This document shows positions 1 through 11,214 of a stretch of 57,662 bases of DNA, in pieces. The DNA is from Pelargonium cotyledonis. Its lineage: Eukaryota; Streptophyta; Magnoliopsida; Geraniales; Geraniaceae. Under the pieces are notes generated by a model. It ran no database searches. It was not told the origin of the DNA and saw only the letters and a program-made list of their open reading frames with translations. Both the position numbers and the translations under genes were made by a program. Numbering within the stretch: the first letter of the stretch is position 1; each line of letters opens with the position of its first letter. The stretch spans positions 1-57,662 of the forward strand of contig JAYMTA010000042.1 of assembly GCA_036897625.1 (NCBI GenBank), read 5' to 3'.

Positions 1-1490
1 AAAAAAAATGATGAACAGGATGTGGTTAGGTTGAAGAAAGAGAAGGTTCAGAGTGATATCGAGTTTCATTACTAAAACAAGAAGTAGAAATGACTAAAAA
101 GACTCGTGAAAAGATCAATCTAAGGAAATCAAGAGTGAGATGGAGAAGAAGATTAACGAACTCGAGCTCCTTCTTACAGATTCAAGAAACAAGGTGAAAG
201 AACTAGAAGCATATTCCGAATCCAAATCTCAGAGCTGGCAAACGAAGGAGAGAACATACCAAAGATTCTTAGGTTTTCAGTTTGGAGTATTACAGGTTTG
301 CCTGATTGCGCCATGTTTAACATCTCATACTACTTCTATGCTTTTGTTTGTGGTATGATAGCTGCACAACATATAAGCAAATCATTGTCCATGTTCGTGG
401 TATGGACTTAAAGACTAATGTTGACTTACTTGGTAGTCTACATTTGGTTGATCTTTCTGGTTGTGAAAGAGTAAATCACTCTGAAGCAACTGGAGACAGA
501 CTTAAGGATGCACAACATATAAACAAATCACTCTCTGCTCTGGCGCAGTTGAATTCTCATGTGTCATACACGAAGAGTAAACTGACTCAAGTCCTCCAGA
601 GTTCCTTGGGTAGTTTTCTATTTTTGTTAGTTTATTACTTCTAATCATAATTATTCATAGAGCATCATAGTGTGCTATGTGATTGTTTGTTTGAATATAT
701 TTTTTGATATCTCTCTCATGAGTTGATCCACATAACTTCTTTCTACAATTAGGTGGTCGAGCAAAGACTCATGTGTTTTTACAACTTAATCCCGATGTAG
801 AGCCTTACTCCGAAACTATAAGTACATTGAAATTTGCTGAGAGAGGCTCTAGTGTTGGGTTAGGAGCTGCAAGGAGCAACAAAGAGGGAAGAGATGTTAA
901 AGAACTTATGGAACAGGTTGATTGCAATTTTTGCATGCACATGAGTTCTTTTTGCTTTAGACACCATGTAGTAAATACTGTTGCATTTTGATTGAAATGG
1001 GCTTTCTTTAGAAAGTTGAAGAAATACTTATCTCTGAGCTTAACAGGACCTGTTTTCAGGGTTTATGTAGCCATTTGACTTCTTGTTAGATGGAGTAGGA
1101 ATGACAAATTGTTGCCTTGTTTTGCGACGGCATGTTATGCTGTATTTAATCATATGATTTGGCGAATTAGGAACCATAGATTGTTAGGGGGAAGTGGGAA
1201 GCTCATTATTTTGTATGCTTAAGATAAATTATTATTCAATCCAAATTTGATTAATCATTTCCTTATCTTTTGCAAATTGCAGGTTGCAACCCTGAAAGAA
1301 GCAATTACAAAGAAAGATAAAGAGATTTGGCGGTGGCAGCAACCCAAGGCTATAATGACAGTGAGAAGCTTGGTCCTTCTTCTCAAAGACAACCCATAGG
1401 CCCTCTTCGGGCAAGCTGTTCTATCTTCGGGGAAGGCTTCAGGATTTTTGGAGAAAGCAGCTTCTGATATGGACAATGTGAGTAAATGAT
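1..1490 (+). pseudogene. KIN-14 kinesin pseudogene fragment
   Basis: Remnant of a plant minus-end-directed KIN-14 motor, cut by the left edge of the window. Positions 1-280 encode the coiled-coil just before the motor (KINELELLLTDSRNKVKELEA) but with a frameshift near 75. The reading then jumps to the last third of the motor at 380-615 (LHLVDLSGCERV, then HINKSLSALAQ), 753-915 (FLQLNPDVEPYSETISTLKF, then ELGAARSNKEGRD-like) and 1283-1345 (VATLKEAITKKDKEI). The P-loop and switch I part of the motor is absent. The invariant switch II LAGSE is LSGCE, and the stretch between SLSALAQ and SHVSYTKSKL is shortened. Exon/intron borders are still recognisable, so this is an unprocessed copy with an internal deletion, not a retrocopy. 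Family identity is strong; no function is expected. Confidence 0.85.
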
Positions 1491-1599
1491 ACCTTAATTT
1501 TCTGATTTACAAGAGAGAAAAAGAAAGGATTTTCTCTAATCAGTTCAAACTGATTAGATAAGTGTTATGTAGTTGTACAAGAGATAATGCTAATCTTAA

Positions 1600-1915
1600 C
1601 ACCCCCCTCGAGTTGATGCATAGATGTCTATCATGTCCAACTTGCCAATGAGTTTTTCAAAAACTGCCTTAAACAGCCCTTTTGTGAAGATGTCTGCAGT
1701 TTGTTCGGTTGTCGGAATGTAGGGAATGCATAGTGTACCAGATTCGAGCTTCTACTTGATGAAGTTCTGGTCACTTCAGCGCACTTTGTCCTGTCATGTT
1801 GTATGAGATAATGAGCGATGCTAATGGCACCTTTGTTGTCGCAATATAATTTCAGTGGTTTTATCATGGGCTCCCCTATCTCATGTAGTACTCGTTGCGC
1901 AGGCGTCTTCAAAAA
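1600..1915 (-). mobile_element. Ty1-copia retrotransposon relic (RNase H end of pol)
   Basis: On the minus strand the frame encodes RVLHEIGEP, then PLKLYCDNKGAISIAH and QHDRTKCAEV, the signature of the copia RNase H domain where the plant consensus reads [26 protein letters not shown]. Downstream the frame is broken by small indels, and the conserved end of pol is out of frame. The CCCCCCTCGAGTTG-type stretch at about 1602-1617 resembles the purine-rich end of such elements read on the other strand. Neither an LTR pair nor the rest of pol is present. It abuts the broken DUF1218 gene. Confidence 0.8.
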
Positions 1916-2653
1916 CTAACTTTTGTTGCTAGTTGCACAGGCGTCTTCAGCACCACCGCTTCAATCTGATATTGGGTAAATCTGAGGACCAAAATGGAAC
2001 CTATTGAGAGCATGACCATTGTTGCAAAGGCAATGAATACACCCGGTTTTACCAGGTAACATTCTCCGTCCAACCATCCTTTTCCATACTCTTGTTGTCT
2101 GTTCATACTTGTGGCTCCACTTAATAAAATCACTGCAATTCCACAGCTCACTCTGCAAATGCAAAGTGTTATATTCTAGCAAGAGGTCTTGAACCTGTGA
2201 AATATGCATAGAACCATTAAATAACTTGAACTAGGTACCAGGAAATTAGCAGAAGAATTGTGGTGGGTTTTGGTCTTCTGATTTTAGCCTTGGTTGACTT
2301 ATTCGTCTTTTCTTGATCTCTTAAGCAGAAGTTTGTGCAGATTACAACATTACCAATGATCTGAGCAATTGTCAATGCTGCAATTCCTGAATCCAAAGGA
2401 ACGACTTGGAGGTAGGTAACAGAGCTTCCCATTCAACTTGATATTGCTCTTCTGGAAATGAAAATACATTACAAATCAATGAAACTTAGCTAATTAGTTA
2501 CTGGATTGTTATGTTATGATAAAATATGATCGATACCTCATTTTTCTTAAGCTCGGCAATAACACAGCAGACAAAGGAGACATGGGTGAGGGAGATGAGA
2601 ACTGAAAGGACTAAGGTGTAACTGAAATTATGTCTTGCCATGTATTGTAACAT
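1909..2653 (-). pseudogene. DUF1218 (MWL-like) membrane protein gene, broken
   Basis: Three exons resemble plant DUF1218 four-helix membrane proteins (the MODIFYING WALL LIGNIN group belongs here). Exon 1 (about 2537-2641; an ATG at 2653 is also in frame) gives MARHNFSYTLVLSVLISLTH. Exon 2 (about 2183-2451) gives NGKLCYLPPSRSFG, then GIAALTIAQIIGNVVICTNF. Exon 3 (about 1909-2155) gives CGIAVILLSGATSMNRQQ and KGWLDGECYLVKPGVF. Two lesions are visible. There is one extra base near 2387-2392 between SFG and GIAAL. At the exon 2/3 junction the expected Trp codon of the conserved ISW becomes TGA if the obvious splice sites are used. The 3' end runs into copia sequence instead of the normal C-terminus. 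A base-calling error could explain the indel but not the truncated end. Confidence 0.7.
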
Positions 2654-2654
2654 C

Positions 2655-3000
2655 TTCTGATCTTATCCTTTTGGAGAGAGAGAGAGAGTTTTAGAGTTGT
2701 AGGATAGGATTAGAACAATTCCAAGTTGATTTCTCTGTAATCTGCCTCTTGCTCTTGGTGATGTTTGGATTCATTTTTTTCCTTTCACTTTCTCTGGTAG
2801 CTTGTGGTCGCAGGTGACGGTGGTTGAGGCTTCGCATTCCTTGGAAACAATTATTCCATTTTGTTTGTTTCGCCTAGATCATTTTCGGTAAGTCACGGTA
2901 AGTAGGTGATGAAAACTTTGAGGAGGTGAAAGTCTTGATAAGTGTGCTCTATAATGTCACTTATGTTTGGTAAAAAACTCCGGTAAGTCAATTAGAAAGT
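2655..3000. other. Gene-free stretch upstream of the DUF1218 relic
   Basis: No coding potential is seen. A short GA run at 2675-2688 and a CT-rich leader-like stretch lie where the 5' UTR and promoter of the minus-strand DUF1218 gene would be. Segments with GGTAAGTCA-like direct repeats at about 2886-2990 precede the inverted-repeat element. Confidence 0.4.
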
Positions 3001-3945
3001 GTCAATTACCAAAATGCTCATATTTAGTGTTTTCACTAGTTTCAATACCTGGACTTTCTAACTTTTTAAATTTGGTCCAACTTACATGATGTAGCAAGTT
3101 GTTTACCTCCACATCAGCAATGGACTATTGTGGATTTGAAGTTTAACCCCTCAGACTTTTTATTATTATAATTTACCCCAACTCTCTACACTTCATCATT
3201 TCACACTCACTATGTCTTCCCTTCTCGATGGAGTTTTTGGAATTTCCCTACCACTTCTCCGTCCAAGATTCCGACGACCTAGAAGCTCTGACAATTCAAT
3301 CTCTATTTTAGAATAAACAAAATGTCTGTCTCGACCTTTCTGTTTTCTTTGTCTTCGTTGTTAAACCTCCAGACCTCCAGTTGTTTATAACATCGTAATA
3401 GTCTTTAGACTGTCGAGAGTCGGAGTTCAACGAGAAAGCTTCCCATTCTGGCTTGTGGTTCATTGTCGGAATCGTGGACCTATTGGGAATTTCGACCCCT
3501 CTTCTTCACTTGAGTAATTAAATTGTCTAAGTTTGAGTCGTTGTTTGGTTTATCCACATAAGTAGATTGAAGTTGTTTATGGGGTGTCTATTCCGAAAGG
3601 GATCTTCCCATTGGAATTTTAGTCGAACAGATATTTGACTTGCTTTACCAAATTATAGTTTTTTCCTATCATGTCGCCCATTTCAAGAATCCTATCGTAG
3701 ATTGATATGGAGACTGAGGTTTCAATCTCATGTATTAGAGCATGAGTTAAACTTTAAATTCACAACAGTCTATTGCTAACATGGAGGTAAACAACTTGTT
3801 ACAACATATAACTTGGACCAAATTTAAAATAAATAAAATAAAATAAAATTTGAAAATGTAGGGATCAAAACTAGCGAAAACTCCAAATATGGCCCAACTC
3901 GAAAATCTAAGAAAATTCAAGGGGTATAGAACCATTTAACCCTTT
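3000..3945. mobile_element. Non-autonomous element with ~110-bp imperfect terminal inverted repeats
   Basis: The stretch 3024-3115 reappears reverse-complemented at 3781-3900. Shared blocks include TTTAAATTTGGTCCAA, CAAGTTGTTTACCTCCA and CTAGTTT. The arms are imperfect, and the right arm carries an AAATA-rich insertion. The ~650 bp between them has no open reading frame. This layout (long degenerate inverted repeats, no coding content) fits a MULE-like or foldback non-autonomous transposon. The exact ends and a target-site duplication could not be fixed. Confidence 0.6.
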
Positions 3946-4690
3946 TTATAATAATTAGGTTGGATTTTTTCTAATTCAAGTTCAAGTTGAGTTTTAAATG
4001 CAAAATTAGTATGGACCCGAAACAGAAATTATTGTACTTATTTATGCAACCACAACCCGTAAAATTGTGGGTCGGAGGCGCCTACAAATTCATATCCAAA
4101 TTATTAGGTCTAATAATAATGGATTGGTCAACTACTTAAGCCGATAGTGCTTGTTTGTTAACTTTACTACATAAAAATAGGTTGACTATAGTTATTATTA
4201 GTGCATTATTCAGCAATGTTTCAAAAATTCAGGTCGGCTTGTATTTTCTCTCATACAATGGTACCAAACATGCACTTATTGATTCTTTATTATACTAACA
4301 GATCTGACCTTGTAGGACTCATTTCGGAATTTAACTTTTAGGTAGCGTTTGTTTAACAAATTTTAATTCAATTCCAAGGATTTTGGGACATGTTGGGTAT
4401 TAAAAATTTGTAATTATTGCACTCGTTTAACTTTTTTATAAGGGCAAATTCGTAATTTAAAAAAAAATTTGTCTCCTAAGATTAGTTAAATAAATTCAAA
4501 TTCTCATGAATTGAAATACCATAGTTGATGTGTTATTTCAATTTCTGCAAATTTTAAATAATTGAATTGATGGGAATCAGTGGATTTCACAAATTGAGAG
4601 TTTAAAATTAGGTATTTAAATGTAAGGAAAGTAAGTTGTAATTATTTTAATTAAGTTAGAGAATAAATTAAACGAACTGAAACATCCTGG
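3946..4690. other. AT-rich gene-free stretch
   Basis: No gene is seen. From about 4340 the text starts with GGTAGCGTTTG, a motif that also occurs in inverted form at 10365-10375 and 10537-10550. It is followed by AT-rich, internally similar sequence, suggesting an old MITE. Confidence 0.35.
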
Positions 4691-5717
4691 ACTCTCCCTT
4701 AGCAAAACCTCGAACATTCGGCACTTAGACGTCCCTTTTTGCACCCCGCGTGCGTGTCTAAGTTAGCCTTTTACCCATGATGCCGATGTATTGGCGAGGA
4801 ACCACTCCTCAAGACAGCACCCTTGCTATAACGGATCCACGGATCAGCAACTCCCGGCTGTCTGTGCAAGTGTTGGACAGCCCCTTGGTCCAAACACAAA
4901 AAGTGTAACACACAATTCCAACTCTCAAGCACAAAGGATAGCAAGTATGGATGATGGGATCGAACTTGTCTTTACCATATTCAAAGTAATGGTACAAAGT
5001 CTGGTCATCCATGGGCAAGAAAGCCCTCTTCTATTTATAATACAAAGCTAACCAACTAAACTACTAAATCCTAAGCCAAATAGGTTATTCTAATTAAAGT
5101 AGGAAAAGGCATAACGTGGCTTCTTTGATGAACAACTCCAATTCCTTCTTCATTAAGGAATCCTTAACATGGAAGGCCTTTGCAAATGTTATTTGACACA
5201 TCATGCTTCCAAGTCCTATGTGCTTGTAAGCTCCTTCGTTGATCCTTGAAGACAACACAACAATTACCGCGCCTATCAAGTGTATGATGCCACCTCGTAC
5301 TTGCTTTGCCCTTTTCCATCTTTTGTCGATGAAGTGTATCATTGCTCTCCACCTCATGGTTATATCACACATCAAGCAAGCCACCTCCACCTTAAGAGTC
5401 ATAGTACCATATCTGCACACCACCGTGCACCTTACGCTTGCACACTTAATATATATATATGGAAAACATGTTTTATGGCCAGCACCTTACTCTCCCAAAT
5501 GGTTTCCCATGGAACCTTCCATCCGAAGTAACGTCTTTCCATTCTTTCATGCCCACACGCTAATGAGACCTGCATCTCCGGATGAATAACATGCAAGAAG
5601 TGTATCCCCGAGTGACTTGTATGATAGAGGCGCATACTTGCACGCGTCTCCGGACAAATAACATGGTCACGATCATTAAGGTCGTGATAGAACGCTACCT
5701 TAGTGTGCAATGTGTCA
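4691..5717 (-). mobile_element. Possible solo LTR or LTR-like repeat
   Basis: A stretch of clearly higher GC than its flanks, without a convincing reading frame. On the minus strand it starts with TGACACATTG at 5717, has a TATA-like TTATAAATAG at about 5032-5041 and GC-rich sequence downstream, which is how a plant LTR promoter looks. Two near-identical blocks (CTCCGGAYRAATAACATG) lie at about 5575-5593 and 5648-5665. I could not find a matching target-site duplication or a second LTR, so this is a suggestion only. Confidence 0.35.
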
Positions 5718-5955
5718 TGCAGATAAATCTAATACATATATGATTCAAAAATTAGTCGGATAAAATCAATTTTAATTAGATTAGATTCAAATGTATGCAG
5801 GTACATAATCATTCGATCTCGTCAATTTGGAACTAATTGGTGCTTTTGACACATAAGATCGACAATTTGAACTCAAAATTGCAAGTCACCTGCAGCCTGA
5901 CCGATTCTTTTCAGGTTCAGGTTACACATCCTACTTTTGGGTAAGGCAAACACGC

Positions 5956-6120
5956 GAACCTGCACATTTTACATGCAAACTTGATTCCAAACCGACATGT
6001 GACCCAGAACTCACAACCAAACGAACTTATGCCTCGTGAACTTGCACATTTTATATGCAAACTCGATTCCAACCCGACATGTGACCCAAAACTCACAACC
6101 AAACGAACACATTTTATATG
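5956..6120. repeat. 82-bp tandem repeat, about two copies
   Basis: A unit starting GAACYTGCACATTTTAYATG at 5956 recurs at 6038 with few differences (both contain CCGACATGTGACCC and ACTCACAACCAAACGAAC). A third partial copy (CACATTTTATATGC) follows. The flanks (5718-5955, 6121-6321) have no gene. Confidence 0.8.
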
Positions 6121-6321
6121 CTAACAACAATATTGTTTACAACTTTTGCATTTACGTTATGTTCATGCTATTAGACATTACCCGAAAAGATTGATTTGAT
6201 CTATCTGATACAAAACAACATTCTCAACAATGCACATAGAAGTAGAAGCAAATTTAGGTAGCCACCAAAAATGGCTCAAATTTAGGCCAAAACATTGAAA
6301 CACATTGAAGAAACAGTTGCT

Positions 6322-8892
6322 TTAGCTATCAGAAACAGAAGATCCAAAACCAATGCTGAATTTGAAGCTGAAGCAAGTCAATTGATGACCTCTCTCATCT
6401 TCCATATCCATTTTGAGAGTGTAAGGACCCTGCAAATAAATAAATCGATCGAATGTTGTCAACTATGTGGAAATCTTTTCCAAAGATAACTTAAGAAAAA
6501 GAAAAAAAAAGCCCAGTGCATGAGGCTCCACCTCCACTAGTGTGTGATCAAAGCAAAGAGTTGGCAATTCAGATTTCATGTTGGGTTTTGGTTTGAAAAA
6601 CCCGAACCTGGCCCGCAAGATGTGTCCAAACCTATTCCACTTGATATCTCTTGAAAAGACCTTGAGTTGACTATTTGGACACCAGCATCGGGCACCCGAA
6701 GAATGAAAATGTCATTGCAATTATCATTCCTTAATATTTCTAATCCAAACACTACTTAAAACTTTTCGGAAGCATTAAATCCGAGTAAAGAGAAACTCAC
6801 AGGTGGGGTGAAACCGGGTAAAACTTGGGTGTGAGAGAGCACAAAATCACCGTGCGTGATAGGGCACGAAATTTCCTGACAAAGGTCGTGGATTTCCTTA
6901 TGGACATGTACTCCATAGAAAGAAACATCTATCACGACTTTTCCTCGTGAAATGGCTCGACCTGCACGAAAAGAACAACTCTATATTATCTTTTGTATTT
7001 TATCGATTTAAAGGTTTTGTATCGTAGAATTTAAACAAAACATAACACGAATCAACGTGAGTGTAATTCGAAGCCATTGTGATCAATCAAGATGAAAATA
7101 CTTAGAGATTGAATCTTCACTTAATAACAGAACCTTTTATCCCAGCCCACGAATTCCCTACTAAGACCGGTGGGGAAAACAGCCAATTGCTTATCTATAC
7201 CAAACCAGTGTATTAGAAAGCCCCTGAGGTGTGAGGCACAAACTTAGAGCTTCAAATGAAATGGGGCAATGCGCTTTCATTGAGGTATGTGCCTCAATGC
7301 TGCATTTGAGGCGCTGTTGAGTAGAGCTTGAAAATGAGCCAACTGGTAGGGCCAAAAAAAAAAAAAAAAAAAAAAAAATAAACAAGTAAGCTCATTGGGG
7401 CACTTTTTGTCGGCCAAGTGATGGCCCGAAGCCTCAGACCGGGCCAAAACGCCCACATATTTATCGGTCCACTTTCTGCCGGACTAGCATTATCGAGCCG
7501 GACCAGTAATGGCCCATTTGCCAACTCTATGGTTGAGGCACGCTTCAGCCAATCTTTTGCTATTCATCACATATCTTGAACTGAAATAAAAGCGAAATCA
7601 CTATAATTCATGTCCAAATACTTGAACTTAAACGATAGACCTCGAGCTACTAAAGGACTTATCAAATACATTGTTTTTTTTTTCCACTCACAATAACACC
7701 AAATTAAAAGCATATCAACAAAGTTTATGTACAAATAGAGCTAAACCTCCATTATCAAGAGATAGAATCACTAAACTAAGCAGATTAAACATATAATAAT
7801 CTGAGAAATAAAGAAAGACAACCAAAACAGCAAGACCCGAAATGTTACCTGTAGAAGCTGAGATGTTGAAGGTTGCCGGTTTGCCTGGTGACACCGGATC
7901 AGGCGATATCTTGACACCTTGCACCTTTACATCATAGTTTTCTTTGTGGTCTGTATACATACAATATATATTTATATACACACACATATATGAAAACAAT
8001 AAATTTGCCAACAAAACTCAACTCAAAATGCACCTTCTAGGCGCAAGTTCTCTGAAATCACAAATCAGTCTTAAAATCCACATACAAAATTTCAATTCCA
8101 TTTCTTATCTGCATTCATGCAATATTTATATATTACAAAATTATCAGAATGCCAACAAAATTGCACTAATATGTACCCTCTGGGAGAAAAATTCTATCAA
8201 AACGAAGACAAATCTTAAGATTCACAACAACAAAAACAAGAAGCAAAAAAATTGATTGAATTTCAGTTACACACATATCAAAAGTGATCAATATGCCAAC
8301 AAAAATCCACTCAAAATATACCTTCCAGGAGCAAGACAAGTTCTCCAAAATCATACACGAATCTTAAGATTCACAAACAAAATTTCAGTTTCATTTCTTA
8401 TCTATCCATGCAATTTATATATATGACACAATTATCAGAATGCCAACAAAAATTCACTCAAAATATACCTCATTGGATCAAATTCTTCCAAAACAAAGAC
8501 AAATCTTAAGATTCCCATGAAAATTTTCAGCTCCATTCATCAACTAGCCAACTAGCTTATTAGATCTAGCAAAACACACACAAGCCAAGCCAAAAGGGTT
8601 TACTCATCAACAAACTTTTCAGCTCCACTCATCAACTAGCTCATTAGATCCAGCTACACCATTAATAAAGGCCAAGCCAAAAGGGTTTTGAAAAAATGGA
8701 AACTTTACTTGACAAAACATAATTGCAAGTAAAAATTTTGCAAACCCATCTCAAAACAAGCAAATGGGTTACCAAAAATAACAAGAACTCACCACAGTAT
8801 TTGACATCAATGGCCTGGGTAGTACCAGCGAGGAGCAAGCAAATGGAGAAGAGAAGCAAAACGGTGCGTTTCGACTGATCCATCGCCTCCAT
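6322..8892 (-). CDS. ML-domain (MD-2-related lipid-recognition) secreted protein
   Basis: Four exons: 8793-8892, 7849-7950, 6801-6961 and 6322-6429. They sum to 471 bp, giving 156 aa. Residues 1 to about 27 form a signal peptide (LLLFSICLLLAGTTQA), so the product enters the secretory pathway. The mature part follows plant phosphatidylglycerol/phosphatidylinositol transfer-like ML proteins throughout: IDVKYC at the start, VKISPDPVSPGKPATFNISA, then GKVVIDVSFYGVHVHKEIHD, DLCQEISCP, LPGFTPPG and an end of FSIGFGSSVSDS. The cysteines expected to pair in the beta-sandwich are present (IDVKYC, DLCQEISCP, LTCFSF), and length matches the ~150 aa family norm. All splice sites are GT-AG and phases agree. 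A second in-frame ATG three codons in is possible. The family binds lipids or sterols; the ligand here is unknown. Introns 1-3 are loaded with repeats but coding is undamaged. Confidence 0.92.
7349..7379. repeat. Poly(A) run in ML-gene intron 2
   Basis: About two dozen consecutive A residues on the + strand (poly-T on the transcribed strand), next to a GC-richer repeat fragment ending ATTTGCCAACTCT at 7528. Likely the scar of a transposon. Confidence 0.7.
8006..8560. repeat. ~145-bp tandem repeat in ML-gene intron 1, nearly four copies
   Basis: The word TGCCAACAAAA starts units at 8006, 8150, 8295 and 8441 (spacings 144, 145 and 146). Each unit continues with CACTCAAAATATACC-, AATCTTAAGATTCAC- and ATTTCTTATCT-like blocks. 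Shorter duplicated words (CAGCTCCAYTCATCAACTAG, GCCAAGCCAAAAGGGTTT) follow at 8530-8690. Confidence 0.85.
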
Positions 8893-9856
8893 CGCTAGCT
8901 TGGTTCTTGATGCGAATCGCTGAAGATCTAAGCACTTGAGACTTTATGAACTCGGCGACAAGTTTAGAAATTTGACACGATTGGGTACCCGACAATTTTA
9001 GAATTTGACGAATCCTTATAAAAAAATAAACAATAATAATTAATATTAGCTGAAGAAAAATATCTGGGAATAAATTGTGGTTTTGAATGATAATTGCTAT
9101 AATGACGTCAAAATACTAATTATATTTATTTAAGATTTAATTTTAATCAGGTGTCTAAATTTAATAAAAATATAAGTTAAGTTTCAGTGCTAGCATTTAT
9201 ATAAACCATTTTTTGTTATTGAAAAGAAATGTGGAGTTTGTGACAAATATTAATATATTATAATTTCTTCAAAATATAATGTTATACTACTTTTCTTCTT
9301 AAAAAAAAGTTGTTTTTTCTTTATATATTAAAAATTGACGTCATTTAAGAATTTAGCTAAAAATATTACGTCACATATACAAATAAAAACTTAAATGATT
9401 ATTTATACATGTAATGTAAACGTCCACGTGAGCATTGTTAACAAAATGTTAATATCAATTGGCGGTGGTGATTTGTACATGTTATATTGGCATTCATGTC
9501 AACATAAGTTTACACAAAGTTAATTTCATTCAACAATATTTGAGTCGACTCAAAACAACATTGGTCATGGTCAAACATTATGTATTTCGGTCTTTTCTTT
9601 AAGTGTAACCAAATTTCAACCTGTTTCGAATAAGTAAACTTGTGACTCAATTTTCCATCAAAACTAAGATATTTAAATTATAAGCTGTAAATAAATAGCT
9701 ATTTCCCAAAATTTGGGACAAAAACATAACTAGAAACCAATTGTTTTGTCCCAAACTATAACCCAAAAACACTCTATACCCAATTTCTGCTATCACTATT
9801 ATGTATTAAGAACAAAAAAATAAATAGTAAATCACAAACCAGAATGAATGTTAACA
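8893..9856. other. AT-rich intergenic region
   Basis: No gene is seen. The left part should hold the 5' UTR and promoter of the minus-strand ML gene. The rest is very AT-rich with no long reading frame and no element I can name. Confidence 0.5.
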
Positions 9857-10350
9857 TCACTGCTGTGCACATTGCACTCTCTGGCCTCTCCCATGAGTGC
9901 CTTCCTCTTCTTCCTGATTAGCCTCAGCTCGAGCTTGTTGCTCGGCCTCAGCTTGTTGCTTCTTGTTGAGATCGTGCAGTGTCGTCTCCTCACACTCGCT
10001 CAGCTGGATAGGTTGCTTTGGGGGCAGCGCGGCCTCCAGCGCCTTAACTTGGGCTGGAGCCATTGAGTCCGGGAAGGTTACCGTGAAGTGAATGTAGAGC
10101 TTCCCCTTCATATGCGGTGTCTTGTGCATTGGCATTCCCTCGTTCTTGATCACTTTGTATGAATCTGCGTGTTTGAGACCAATGTTAGATTAAAGAACCC
10201 GAGAAAAGTCTCACATTCCATTGAAGTAACAAAACAATAAGTCGCTAATTCCTATTCTAATTCTTGATTTCTACTTCTGAATCCGAGAAAGGTCACATTC
10301 CATTAAAGTAGCATGCACAATAAGAATCTCATTCTGATTTCCGTTTGTGA

Positions 10351-10571
10351 GCAAACATTCTAAACCAAACGCTACCTAAGTTCGTATGCATTGCTTACCT
10401 AAAGTCTCACACTCCAGTACAGTAGCGTTTGGATTCTAAATCTCATGACCCAAAAATTTCAAATTCAAACACTCACGATTAGAATCTTGTTGACATTTTG
10501 ATTCTTGATTTTTGATTATTGAACAAACATTATAATCCAAACGCTACCTAAGTTCGTTTGCGTTGCTTACC
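10351..10571. repeat. Duplicated ~50-bp block including a splice donor
   Basis: CCAAACGCTACCTAAGTTCG plus the following TTGCTTACCT occurs at 10351-10400 and again at 10522-10571. The second copy contains the real donor of exon 5 (GTAAGC on the minus strand). The first is a decoy donor 171 bp further into the intron. Related short blocks (TCACATTCCATTRAAGTA) repeat at about 10209, 10290 and 10404. Confidence 0.8.
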
Positions 10572-11214
10572 TGGCTTCACGACTTCCCCAGGGTTCGATT
10601 TGATCCGTAGTTGCCGACCATCCAAGTGAGTCAACACAAACTGAAACCCGCAAAGAGCCTCAGTTAGAGAAAGCGTACGTTCCACGAATAGGTCATCGCC
10701 TCTTCTCTTGAACTTGGGATGCTCCTTCTGCTTTAGGACGAACACTACGTCCCCAGTGACTGTTTCGGGCTGTAATAACGCAAAATTCATTCATTCATTC
10801 TCGTAAGCAGCAATGACAGATACGCAACAAATTTAGTTTACAATTTAAGTTACATACCTCCTCGTTTGCTTTTCCGGGGAATGTGATTTTATCCCCATTT
10901 CCCATACCTTTCTCCACAATTACTTCTACCACTTCCTTCTCCTGCACAACTCTCTCCTTTGCATAGTTTACACCGATCTTTGACACGGATAATCTTTCCG
11001 GTACCATTGCAATCACTGCAAGGATGGTGCATATGTTGCAACATACGCCCCATTGAGAGTTTCATTCCAGTTCCATGACAACCAGTACATGTCATTGCAG
11101 CTCCGGATTTTGATCCCTTGCTGCAATCATTCACATTTCAACATCACATATCAGCATACATCATCAGAGCTTAAGCTAACTATCCTACATATACATATAG
11201 GTACTGGTATAGAA

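Noticed and set aside
5094-5710. Several 60-116 codon frames on both strands
   Set aside because: They overlap on opposite strands within a GC-richer repeat-like block, and none resembles a known protein.
6557-7528. One 970-bp transposon spanning both AGAGTTGGCAATT ends in the ML gene
   Set aside because: ML exon 3 (6801-6961) lies between the two ends, so they must be separate fragments in introns 3 and 2.
7715-8014. 99-codon minus-strand frame as a separate gene
   Set aside because: It is ML-gene exon 2 read through into its introns; the true exon is 7849-7950.
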